DNA from: Cupriavidus neocaledonicus
GTDB taxonomy: Bacteria > Pseudomonadota > Gammaproteobacteria > Burkholderiales > Burkholderiaceae
NCBI RefSeq assembly: GCF_000372525.1
Contig: NZ_AQUR01000061.1
Span: 1 to 32,091 of the forward strand
Direction: 5' to 3'
Length of the DNA: 32,091 nt
The notes under the pieces are model-generated. The model was given only the letters and a program-made list of their open reading frames with translations, was not told where the DNA came from and searched no databases. The position numbers and the translations under genes are program-made. How positions within the stretch are numbered: the first letter of the stretch is position 1; every line of letters starts with the position of its first letter. Below are positions 24,760 through 31,860 of the stretch, in pieces.

Positions 24760-25044
24760 CTACAACGGACACTGGTTCAGCGCCAGCAGGTTGTTGTTCC
24801 AGCGGCCGTCCGCATGTGTGCGCAGATACGGTGCCTTCCCAGCGTCCCGGACCACGCCAATGTCGGCGCGCTTGCCTGTAGACGGGTCCAACACATAGAA
24901 CGTGTTGGTCTTGGCATCGATGCTTTGGATTACCTGTTCGCGTGTCCACATCCAATCCGCGGCTGGATTACCCAGATGTGTGATGTGTTCGTGCGGGCTC
25001 TGTGGGTTGGGCTTACTGATACAAGTTACACGTGCGTCAGCCAT
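24760..25044 (-). CDS. DUF3892 family protein
   Basis: The 94-residue protein starts MADARVTCISKPNPQSPHEH and shows the DUF3892 signatures: a first VTCI strand, HEHITHLG, WTREQVIQSIDAKTNTFYV, and the closing YLRTHADGRWNNNLLALNQC P. Function is unknown. It is the first gene of the minus-strand operon, facing the XRE repressor gene across the operator region. AGGAAG is spaced about seven bases before ATG 25044. Confidence 0.82.
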   Translation of the reverse strand: MADARVTCISKPNPQSPHEHITHLGNPAADWMWTREQVIQSIDAKTNTFYVLDPSTGKRADIGVVRDAGKAPYLRTHADGRWNNNLLALNQCPL

Positions 25045-25092
25045 AACAATCTTCCTTTCTTTCTTGCTGCTGCCAGAAGCGTCATCTACAAT

Positions 25093-25108
25093 ATGACGAA
25101 TTCGTCAT
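25093..25108. promoter_or_regulatory. Palindromic operator O1 of the XRE repressor
   Basis: ATGACGAATTCGTCAT is a perfect 16-bp palindrome, 49 bases upstream of the DUF3892 start codon. Its size and symmetry fit a dimeric XRE-type repressor, and the motif recurs in front of the XRE gene. Read towards DUF3892, it would sit in the spacer of a weak promoter with TATTGT as -10. Confidence 0.7.
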
Positions 25109-25126
25109 GCTCCTGACCGAAAGAGA

Positions 25127-25140
25127 GGCCCCGCGGGGCC
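25127..25140. repeat. GC-rich palindrome between the two operators
   Basis: GGCCCCGCGGGGCC is a perfect 14-bp palindrome lying between operators O1 and O2. Its role could be structural or a hairpin separating the two divergent promoters. Confidence 0.5.
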
Positions 25141-25156
25141 ATGACGAATCAGTCAA
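25141..25156. promoter_or_regulatory. Operator O2 of the XRE repressor (imperfect)
   Basis: ATGACGAATCAGTCAA repeats the O1 half-site ATGACGAA exactly and keeps GTCA in the other half. Its centre lies 48 bp from that of O1. A third half-site, TTCGTCAT, at 25172-25179 overlaps the XRE start codon. Confidence 0.6.
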
Positions 25157-25169
25157 TTTTTACTATACG
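25141..25169 (+). promoter_or_regulatory. Putative promoter of the XRE-ImmA pair, possibly leaderless
   Basis: ATGACG (25141-25146, inside O2) and TATACG (25164-25169) are 17 bases apart. Transcription would begin about 25175-25178, at or next to the XRE ATG at 25178. No ribosome binding site precedes that ATG, so the transcript may be leaderless. O2 overlaps the -35, which fits autorepression. Confidence 0.5.
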
Positions 25170-25177
25170 CTTTCGTC

Positions 25178-25540
25178 ATGTCGCAGTCAACACCCCCGCC
25201 CACCTCACCGTCCGCCGTCTTTCCAAGTCGATTGCGAACGGCGCGTGAGTATCGCGGCCTGAACCAGGGCGAACTAGCCCAAAAGGCCGGGATGCAGCCG
25301 TCCGCGATTTCTCACTTCGAAACTGGCACCCGAAAACCATCCTTTGATAACTTGCGCATCTTGGCTGACAGCCTTGATGTCACTACTGATTACCTTCTAG
25401 GCCGTGTTGAGGACTTCAAGGCTCTGGCTGGAGCGGATCGCCTTCATAGGCATTATGGGTCACTTCAACCATCGGACCGAAAGATGGCCGACGATCTGAT
25501 AACCATGCTTGCCAAGCGCGCGCAGGAAAAAGGCAAATAA
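25178..25540 (+). CDS. XRE-family repressor (CapH-like)
   Basis: The 120-residue protein has an N-terminal XRE helix-turn-helix at about residues 17-75 (RLRTAREYRGLNQGELAQKA, then GMQPSAISHFETGTRKPSFD, NLRILADSLDVTTDYLLGR) and a helical tail. It should bind the ATGACGAA operators as a dimer. The ImmA-type peptidase gene follows with a TAATG overlap. XRE plus ImmA/IrrE pairs (CapH-CapP, DdrO-IrrE, ImmR-ImmA) act as repressor plus anti-repressor protease; the repressor is cut upon DNA damage or phage infection. By position it controls the divergent ubiquitin-like operon. Confidence 0.9.
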   Translation: MSQSTPPPTSPSAVFPSRLRTAREYRGLNQGELAQKAGMQPSAISHFETGTRKPSFDNLRILADSLDVTTDYLLGRVEDFKALAGADRLHRHYGSLQPSDRKMADDLITMLAKRAQEKGK

Positions 25541-26418
25541 TGATAAAAGCCGATCCCTATGCCTTTGCCTCTCTCGCCGCGGAACAGATCATCAAGGGCC
25601 TTGGGATCGCTGCACTTCCGGTCGACCCTAAAGCAATCGCTCGCGACTGCGGCATCGAGGTGGTCGCGAAGCCCATGGAAAATGAAGGTGTCTCAGGAAT
25701 GCTTGTCCGGTATGGCAATGACTTCGCCATTGCCTATGCCACGCACCATGAGAATGAAGGCTTTGAGAACTTCAGCGTCGGTCACGAGCTAGGCCACTAC
25801 TACCTGCCCGGCCACGTAGATGCCGTCATCGTTGGCGACGCCGGCTCGCATGTGTCACGCGCAGGATATTTGTCTGGAGACAAGTATGAAGCGGAGGCCG
25901 ATCGCTTTGCCGCAAGCTTCCTGATGCCTCGCCATCTGTTCTTTCCGGCACTTGAGCGTGCCGGTGTCGGTCTTGCGGCTATCGAAAGACTTGCGGTGCT
26001 GTGCAAGACGTCCATCCATGCCACGGCAATTCGATATGCGCAATGCACTCGCGAGGCTGTGGCGATCATCGTTAGCCGCAGCGGCATCATTGACCACTGT
26101 TTTATGTCTGAGGCGCTAAGGAATCTTGATGGGATTGATTGGCTTAGGAAGCGGAAAGCGGTACCGCAAAATACAGCCACCTACGCGTTCAACCAGGACC
26201 CGGTCAATGTGCGACACGGGAACCGCGTCGAAGAAGGTTCAAATCTCCAACACTGGTTCGGCGGCCGACGCAGCATCGAGATCTGCGAAGACGTTGTTGG
26301 TCTTGGCCGCTATGGCAAAACACTGACAGTGCTTTACGACATCGACCTACCCTCCCCAGAAGACGAGGAGGAAGAGCGATCTCTTATCGAGTCTTGGACC
26401 CCGCGATTCAAGCGATAG
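25540..26418 (+). CDS. ImmA/IrrE-family zinc metallopeptidase (CapP-like)
   Basis: The 292-residue protein carries the gluzincin motif HELGH at 82-86 in SVGHELGHYYLPGH and the third ligand region YEAEADRFAASFLMP at 116-130, as in ImmA/IrrE peptidases. The N-terminus (LAAEQIIKGLGIAALPVDPK, ARDCGIEVV) is also typical. A C-terminal domain of about 140 residues follows, ending in an acidic EDEEEERSL tail; in CapP/IrrE this position holds a sensor domain. The ATG overlaps the XRE stop codon (TAATG), giving coupled translation. It most likely cleaves the XRE repressor when triggered. Confidence 0.92.
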   Translation: MIKADPYAFASLAAEQIIKGLGIAALPVDPKAIARDCGIEVVAKPMENEGVSGMLVRYGNDFAIAYATHHENEGFENFSVGHELGHYYLPGHVDAVIVGDAGSHVSRAGYLSGDKYEAEADRFAASFLMPRHLFFPALERAGVGLAAIERLAVLCKTSIHATAIRYAQCTREAVAIIVSRSGIIDHCFMSEALRNLDGIDWLRKRKAVPQNTATYAFNQDPVNVRHGNRVEEGSNLQHWFGGRRSIEICEDVVGLGRYGKTLTVLYDIDLPSPEDEEEERSLIESWTPRFKR

Positions 26419-26445
26419 TAGGCGGACGATGCAGCCTAGCGAATT

Positions 26446-26492
26446 TTTATCGATATAGTGGGCGGCGTTTAGCCGCCCACTATATCGATAAA
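26446..26492. repeat. Perfect 21-bp inverted repeat with 5-base loop
   Basis: The arms 26446-26466 and 26472-26492 are exact reverse complements around GTTTA. The stem combines an AT-rich outer part (TTTATCGATATAG) with a GC-rich inner part (TGGGCGGC). It begins 28 bases after the ImmA stop. No T-run follows on either strand, so it is either an unusual terminator or a protein/recombination site. Confidence 0.85.
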
Positions 26493-27019
26493 CGGGAAGG
26501 ACGTATGCTTGGCGACTTACTACCATCGGCTATCCAATTGCAGCAAAAGGACCATCCCCGTGTCGCGCTCGGAACGGCAACAGCGCTCAACGTCAATGCG
26601 AGACTGGCCGCCAGACACACGAAGCGCGTTGCCCTTTGGCGACATCTGCCGCGGAAGGTCGTGGAATGTCGGTCGGCCCCGCGCCGCGCCTTGCCTTCTG
26701 GCCGGCCTTGGTGTTGCCCCGCGATCGGCAATAGACATACGGGGGGGCTATGTCAAAAACCGTGAGAGGGGAGCGCCTTTGTTGCTGCTGTCGTTTGCCA
26801 TATGACCCGATTGTAGGAAACCGGAATTAGCCGGACTACTCCAGTTCGCCGGACTGAAAATCCGGAATTGGCCGGACTGGCTTGAAACCCCCATGACGCT
26901 GAGCCAGGACCTGACGGTCCAGTTCCCGTCGCCAATTGGCTTGTCGGAAGTGCAATGGATGGATCAAGAAATCGGCGAGGCGGCCGTCAATATGGGAAAC
27001 TTCATTTCCTGTCTGCGCC
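26493..27019. other. Degraded intergenic region
   Basis: Frames in this stretch are short, basic and lack domains. The minus-strand frame 26836-27021 (MAQTGNEVSHIDGRLADFLI...) crosses the repeat array and is not convincing. The stretch contains the iterated repeats listed separately. Confidence 0.45.
26821..26878. repeat. Three iterated CCGGAATTnGCCGGACT repeats
   Basis: CCGGAATTAGCCGGACT (26821-26837), a shortened AGTTCGCCGGACT (26843-26855) and CCGGAATTGGCCGGACT (26862-26878) lie in tandem with about 20-base phasing. Arrays of short repeats of this kind are found at the ends of IS21-family elements, where they bind transposase. Related copies lie at 13259-13275 (inverted) and 11192-11206. 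Confidence 0.65.
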
Positions 27020-27244
27020 ATGCGTTACGCCCCCATCCAAGACCAGCACCTCGCCATCCCAGCTTGCGACCGCGTCTGGCGGGCGCAGCCTGAACGACGT
27101 TTTGACGTCGAAGACCTCATCCAAGCATGCGTTCCAGACGCCGCTACCTGTGATCCAAGCTTTGTGGCGGACGGGATTCGGGAGTGGTTTGATAGTTTCG
27201 GGGTCGGCATTCCGACGTGGCGGGTGGCGTCACAAGATGGATAA
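27020..27244 (+). CDS. Hypothetical 74-residue ORF, possibly a gene fragment
   Basis: From ATG 27020 the frame encodes MRYAPIQDQHLAIPACDRVW and continues RRFDVEDLIQACVPDAATCD then SFVADGIREWFDSFGVG. Codon use is protein-like, but there is no ribosome binding site and no family is recognised. On the opposite strand 27030-27090 reads SWDGEVLVLDGG, which recalls ligase motif III. Which strand, if either, is the remnant is unclear. Confidence 0.25.
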   Translation: MRYAPIQDQHLAIPACDRVWRAQPERRFDVEDLIQACVPDAATCDPSFVADGIREWFDSFGVGIPTWRVASQDG

Positions 27245-27402
27245 GATGGCCCGCACCGGCGCTACGACATTTTCGACCTTGACTACCTGATTGCCGTCAG
27301 CGTCGGCCAACGGCCGAGGCCGTGTGGAAGCGCTCCGAGGACGCGCTGCGCGCATCCATATATGCAACTCATGCTGGGTGCTTCCAATTTTGGCCCCTGA
27401 CC

Positions 27403-27908
27403 GGGGTCCCTTTGATTTCTCTGCAATTTGAATGTGTAGCGACCCCTAGCATTCATGCGGCTCTCCGGACTATGCCCACCTGAAATTCCCATTAAATCAA
27501 TAGGTTGCTGTTACGAGTCCAGCGCGCATGCGGGTGGCGTCGGCCAACGGCGTTCGGCGTGTGCGATCGCCGCGACCGTCGGGGCTGGCCGCGCCCTGTC
27601 GCAAGGCCTGGCAGTAGGCGAGCAGGAGCTGGCGCGTGAGGTCGGACAGCGGCCCGCGCCCCTGGCGGCTCCCACCAGCCAATCAGGCGGCGCAATTCCG
27701 CAGATTCTGGTGATGGCTACGGAGTGGGTAGCCGCTCGGCCGGCCCGTGCCAGGGCTCCAGTGGAGTAGGACCATTGGGAAATGGCGGAAAAGGACAAGT
27801 CAGCAAGTGTCTGATTTGACGGCGATTTCAACTGAGCATCGCCCGGAAACCCGTATGGGTGCTAGGGGTGGCTACCCCAGTAAATTGCGCGGAAATCAAA
27901 GGGACCCC
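27403..27908. mobile_element. MITE-like element with 58-bp terminal inverted repeats
   Basis: The left end 27403-27460 and right end 27851-27908 are imperfect inverted repeats: GGGGTCCCTTTGATTTC, GCAATTT, GTAGC and ACCCCTAGCA occur at identical distances (0, 20, 33 and 39 bases) from both outer edges. The 390-bp interior has no transposase. A minus-strand frame (LSDLTRQLLLAYCQALRQGA, then SPDGRGDRTRRTPLADATRM) may be a captured gene fragment. The GGGGTCCCTTT ends recall IS21-type elements. Confidence 0.75.
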
Positions 27909-27991
27909 CTCTCGGCGCACCGAAATGTGTGTAGGTCTGGCAGCACAACCACTGTCAAGAAAAAGCTCGCCGAGGTGGGTTGATAGGCCGC

Positions 27992-28840
27992 TTAGCGATT
28001 TGTTATGAGCCAGCCTTCGAGTTGCCCAGCCAGAGCATCGGGCCGCGTATCGGAATACGAAACGACGCCCATATCCTGCACTTCCTCAAGCAACTGGCCG
28101 GTCTTTTTCGCTATTGCCATTTCGACCGGCGTCTCCGGATCAGGCAAGACAACGAACAGCGCGGGTGGCGCCGCGTGTCGATGTGTAAGATTGTGCGCAA
28201 CAAGAACGTCTTTTAGCGACTTATAGACGTGACGCTCGACAGTTTGCATACTGGAATATCGGGCTGAGAGAATATTCCCAAAACTCTTCCCATTGTCTAG
28301 TCCCACATGCAGTTTCCTTGCGCCGATGGTCAATTCACGATTTGGCACAAAGATCTTTCTCGATAACGAAGCCAGGGCTTTGCGCATCTCCATGTATGCC
28401 CAATCATCATCCATCGGCGATTCGCGTGGCGCAACATCGACCCAAAGAGCGCCAGCTTGGCGTTTGAGCAAGCTTGTGAGTTCCTTCTCGACATGATCCG
28501 TGGCAAGGTAACCGCAACTCACCATCCGCACGTGTGGCGTCCCAGTCGCTGCTTTGGAGAGACCCTCTCGGAAGCTGGCGCCAATAGCGTTTTCGATGCC
28601 TTTCACCAAATCACGAAGGTCAGTTCCGCTCAGCGCATCTCCATAAAGACTTGAAAGCTTGTTAAACGCCGGAAGCCATCGAAGGAGCGGACGCTCGTCC
28701 CCCTTGATCACCGCCGCGACGCCTATGACAAAGTCCTGCTGACTGGCCAGGTCCGGACGGAAGAAAACGGTCGCCCACTCTCCAGTAAAGACTGGCTCGC
28801 GTACGGCCGCTGTTCGCGAAAGAAGAAGTGAGAGGTCCAT
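27992..28840 (-). CDS. Partner protein of the HipA-like kinase, 282 aa
   Basis: The protein starts MDLSLLLSRTAAVREPVFTG and contains WATVFFRPDLASQQDFVIGV and YLATDHVEKELTSLLKRQAG. No domain is recognised with confidence. Its FVIGVAAVI segment and place directly behind a HipA-like kinase recall the DUF3037 partners of such kinases, but it is longer and the match is weak. ATG 28840 shares one base with the kinase stop codon (TAATG), so translation is coupled and the two proteins are probably made in fixed ratio. The pair may be a toxin-antitoxin-like or defence module. An in-frame TTG at 28858 is disfavoured. Confidence 0.75.
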   Translation of the reverse strand: MDLSLLLSRTAAVREPVFTGEWATVFFRPDLASQQDFVIGVAAVIKGDERPLLRWLPAFNKLSSLYGDALSGTDLRDLVKGIENAIGASFREGLSKAATGTPHVRMVSCGYLATDHVEKELTSLLKRQAGALWVDVAPRESPMDDDWAYMEMRKALASLSRKIFVPNRELTIGARKLHVGLDNGKSFGNILSARYSSMQTVERHVYKSLKDVLVAHNLTHRHAAPPALFVVLPDPETPVEMAIAKKTGQLLEEVQDMGVVSYSDTRPDALAGQLEGWLITNR

Positions 28841-29667
28841 TAGATTAAGCGCCCGCAAGCTTGCGCAAGCGTACCATTGCTGGCGCGCGTGCTCATGTAT
28901 TCAACGATCGTGTCGATCTGCTCCGAGTCCAGGAGGCCGATTAAGTCCCTACGCAGTTGGTTTGACACTTCCGGCCAGATGTCTTGCGTCTTAAGACCCT
29001 CCTGTAGCACTGATGCATACCACGACGAAAGTTGGGATGCCGTCATCTCCCTCTGTGCCGCGAGGTTGAGTTGATTTCCGGCCGTCTCGTCTGGCCAGGA
29101 GGAATGCCAATAAGGGCCTCCACCTACCGCGCCTTGGTCGATGGCAACGTACTTCATATCGTCCAAGTATAAGAAGTTGGCATCACTTCGATCGCTGTTA
29201 CCTGTGGCATGGTCAACACCAGTGAGGATGTGAGCAAACTTGCTTCTAAAGAAAGCGGCAAGCTGATCCTGGTCGAAAGTGGACAGACGGCGCAAGAACC
29301 GGAACGGTTTGGCATTCTGCACCAACGTGGCAGCCCAGCACACGGCCAGACCTGTACTCCGATCTACGTAGGCTGTGACATCGGCATCGAAGACTGGCAA
29401 CATCTCCCGGTTCAGCAGAATGACTCCTCCCCTCGCTGGCTGGTCGACTCCCCTTACGGCATTCGCCGTAAAGCCGATGACCTCGTTTGCCACGCCGCAC
29501 GAATCGGTTGGGTAAAGCTTGATCACCGTATCTTCCGGCTCACTTGCCCCTGGCCACAGAACGCGCCCCACAAAAACAGGTTGAGCGCCTGTCGCGTGGA
29601 CAGCATCGTGGTCACTGACCCAGCCCGAAAATCCACAATACGCATCTGCGTGCAAGACGCTAATCAA
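28840..29667 (-). CDS. HipA-like serine/threonine kinase
   Basis: The 275-residue protein shows a HipA/PI-kinase-like active site: Lys50 in DTVIKLYP, Glu62 in NEVIGFTANAV, the catalytic loop DHATGNSDRSDANFLY with D159 and N164, and the metal-binding D177 in VAIDQGA. This is the HipA-like kinase domain group, smaller than HipA itself and lacking its N-subdomain 1. A kinase of this kind could phosphorylate a translation factor or an incoming phage protein; the target is unknown. The start is TTG 29667, with GGGAGCGG five bases upstream and no ATG before residue 89. It is the first gene of a two-gene operon. Confidence 0.78.
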   Translation of the reverse strand: MISVLHADAYCGFSGWVSDHDAVHATGAQPVFVGRVLWPGASEPEDTVIKLYPTDSCGVANEVIGFTANAVRGVDQPARGGVILLNREMLPVFDADVTAYVDRSTGLAVCWAATLVQNAKPFRFLRRLSTFDQDQLAAFFRSKFAHILTGVDHATGNSDRSDANFLYLDDMKYVAIDQGAVGGGPYWHSSWPDETAGNQLNLAAQREMTASQLSSWYASVLQEGLKTQDIWPEVSNQLRRDLIGLLDSEQIDTIVEYMSTRASNGTLAQACGRLI

Positions 29668-29908
29668 GGCCGCTCCCTAGAAGGTATCGGCTCGACGACA
29701 TGCGGCGACCCGATCTAATGTTGCGCATCAGGCGCTCAAAGCGCTTGACGGAGTATTGTCCTTGGTCGGCAACCGTGGCGCAAGACAGACGCCCGAAAGT
29801 TACGGATAGCTATCACGTGTCGACTAGCCATCAGGGAAATCTGGCAAGCGGGCGCGCCAAGATAAGGAGAATCCGCTATCACAAGGAGACCCCTCGGTAT
29901 TGACGCCG
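29668..29908. other. Intergenic region upstream of the kinase
   Basis: GGCGCTCAAAGCGC near 29731-29744 forms a small hairpin. No gene and no clear promoter hexamers are seen. Confidence 0.4.
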
Positions 29909-30160
29909 CTATCCGACCCGATAAGACTCCCCGCTCTGCCCCGCATTGACTGCCCGCCACAGCCAGTCCGGCATCTCGCCGGTCCCGTCCCAGTTCTGTC
30001 CGGCGGCGTTGCGGTACCAGACCACCGGCGGCGGCGGGGGCGGTGGTGGAGGGGGCGGCGGATCGAAGCCCCCCGCTGCTGCCAGCTCCGCCATGGTCAT
30101 GTCGTAGTCATCGTTGCCGTCGCTATCCTTGCTGTCTGCCTGGTTGGCGCCGGCCCCCAC
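29909..30160 (-). CDS. H-NS-like C-terminal domain with polyproline linker
   Basis: The 83-residue product (GTG start at 30160, GGAGGG upstream) has an acidic start, MTMAELAAAGGFD, twelve consecutive prolines (about residues 34-45), then VVWYRNAAGQNWDGTGEMPD WLWRAVNAGQS. The YRN..GQ.WDG.GE.P.WL pattern is the H-NS/MvaT-type DNA-binding domain of beta-proteobacterial H-NS family proteins. The usual N-terminal coiled-coil dimerisation domain is missing. A helical stretch in a neighbouring frame just upstream (AEAEAALARQLLADLRLPRE, 30180-30240) could be part of the original N-terminus, lost by frameshift. Without dimerisation it might act as an H-NS antagonist (inference). Confidence 0.65.
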   Translation of the reverse strand: MGAGANQADSKDSDGNDDYDMTMAELAAAGGFDPPPPPPPPPPPPVVWYRNAAGQNWDGTGEMPDWLWRAVNAGQSGESYRVG

Positions 30161-30435
30161 CGGCGCCCTCCCGCTCGCGCGGCAGGCGTAAGTCTGCCAG
30201 CAGTTGGCGCGCTAGCGCCGCCTCGGCTTCGGCGCGCTCGGCCCCGGCGCTGCGCCGTGGCGTTCTGCAACCAAGCCCAACAAGGGCCCTAACCAAGATA
30301 CGCCCCCGACTGCGTTGACAGTTCGTTGATACCCAACTCAAACGGCAGGAAAATTACTCTCCCGTCGCCGACGAAAGCAGCCAATGGCGCTCCACGCACA
30401 ATCTGCCGCTATCATGCCTGTACTTCGACTCCGCA
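30161..30435. other. Intergenic region before the membrane protein
   Basis: It contains the helical reading frame noted with the H-NS-like gene on the minus strand. On the plus strand the frame of the membrane protein is open back to 30319 without an ATG, so its true start may lie here. Confidence 0.4.
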
Positions 30436-31842
30436 GTGTGGTACGGCACACTTGGCACGGTAATGTATGGGATCTTTTTCAATACCCTTAGTTATCAGGC
30501 AAAACGCTTCAAGAAGCAGTGGCGCCGGGAGAACACCGAGCGGAGGGCAACCAAGTACTCAAGACTGCATGGTTGCCTGGTGTATTGCGGCAACCATCTC
30601 GCTGCCTTTTCCTTCTCAGTGTTTGCGGCCGTCCTCTTTGCCGCGATTCTTTGCTTAACACTGCCCGAGTATCCCGGACTAGTCCTCGCGCACGCCAAAG
30701 CTAGCGACTCTCTTCCCTACTTCACAGCACTGTGGGGAACGCAAGCAACGCTCGCGGCATTGTCCTACCCAATAGTGTTCGCGTTCGTTGCTGTCAACCT
30801 CCAACAGCGGGCAACGGCAAAACTTGGCCTGAAGGTCTATCTTCTGGACTCCGGAGCGCTCGTCTCGGGAACCAGTTCGGTCTGCCTACTTGCCTGGATG
30901 ACCTTTCAGTACTTCTTTGTTCCCTATCACGAAGCGGACTTGGTTGCCTCCTTCATGGCGGGCAACGTCGGATGGTTTCTCCTCAATGCAGTTCTAACCG
31001 GCATTTTCCTTTTCCGCACAGTCCTCTTCCTCTCTGATACCCACCGCCTAAGAGCAATCTCCAGTTACGCTGTCCATGTGGCACTGCCGCGCGAGATGGC
31101 GCTGCGCCTACCCACTCAGCTACTACTCGCAGCAAAGCAAAACGGATGGGTACCGAACACGCCAGATGATAGCGATCCGACTCAGCCCAGAATTGAGTGG
31201 TTCCGGCTAGGCGACGACGAAGCCTGCGTGGAACTGACCAGCCGCCCTGGCTTGCGGATCGTGGACATTCGCCTTCGTCTACTTGATTGGGCCATCCGCC
31301 TATGGATGAGTCGGCTGCAAGAAGCGCAGAAGATCGAAATGACGGACTGGAGCGCGCAAGATGCTATTGGTCGGCAACCATGGCTTTTGCTTCCGATATG
31401 TCCTGGCACACCAACGTCCAGCAAGACGCCTATCTGCAGCGTACGAAATGCTCCCCCGCCCGGCGTGCTAGCTCGAACCCTACTGCGGTGGTCAATAGAT
31501 CTTGGGCGCCCCAAGGATCCCGGTGACGACGAAACCGTAGCAATACTTACGGAACTAGTCTCCGAGGTTGTGTCGCTACTGGAAAAGCGACACTCCGACG
31601 CAGCCATTCAACTGGTGGTCCACGTCGTGGACGTTCACGCAACGCTGCTAAATGCAAGTGTCTTCAAAAATGCTGAAGGAGAGCTCGAGCACATTGGACA
31701 GCTGCAAGACGGCAACTTCTTCCGCACCATTCATGAACGATGGGTGGACGAATATCGTAGCCTGGCAGAAGCTGCTATCGACACCATTGAAAGCGACAAC
31801 CGCTTCTTTCGTAAGCGTGGCCCCAGCACCGTCTGTTCATGA
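30436..31842 (+). CDS. Multi-pass membrane protein, C-terminus replaced by IS66 end
   Basis: The frame gives up to 468 residues. About four hydrophobic segments are visible: near 55-75 (LAAFSFSVFAAVLFAAILCL), 105-125 (LAALSYPIVFAFVAV), 140-165 (LVSGTSSVCLLAWMTFQYFF) and 178-200 (WFLLNAVLTGIFLFRTVLFL). A large soluble C-terminal region follows. No family is recognised; it resembles membrane proteins of accessory loci in which a cytoplasmic sensor or effector part is anchored. The start is uncertain: GTG 30436 has no ribosome binding site. From 31811 the frame reads into GTAAGCG, a likely IS66 end, so the last ten residues (RKRGPSTVCS) are not native. Confidence 0.65.
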   Translation: MWYGTLGTVMYGIFFNTLSYQAKRFKKQWRRENTERRATKYSRLHGCLVYCGNHLAAFSFSVFAAVLFAAILCLTLPEYPGLVLAHAKASDSLPYFTALWGTQATLAALSYPIVFAFVAVNLQQRATAKLGLKVYLLDSGALVSGTSSVCLLAWMTFQYFFVPYHEADLVASFMAGNVGWFLLNAVLTGIFLFRTVLFLSDTHRLRAISSYAVHVALPREMALRLPTQLLLAAKQNGWVPNTPDDSDPTQPRIEWFRLGDDEACVELTSRPGLRIVDIRLRLLDWAIRLWMSRLQEAQKIEMTDWSAQDAIGRQPWLLLPICPGTPTSSKTPICSVRNAPPPGVLARTLLRWSIDLGRPKDPGDDETVAILTELVSEVVSLLEKRHSDAAIQLVVHVVDVHATLLNASVFKNAEGELEHIGQLQDGNFFRTIHERWVDEYRSLAEAAIDTIESDNRFFRKRGPSTVCS

Positions 31843-31860
31843 AGAGCCATAGGCGGCAAT

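Noticed and set aside
26446..26492. Part of a CRISPR array or rRNA-type structure
   Set aside because: It is a single inverted repeat without repeated spacing; no CRISPR array of any kind is present in the window.
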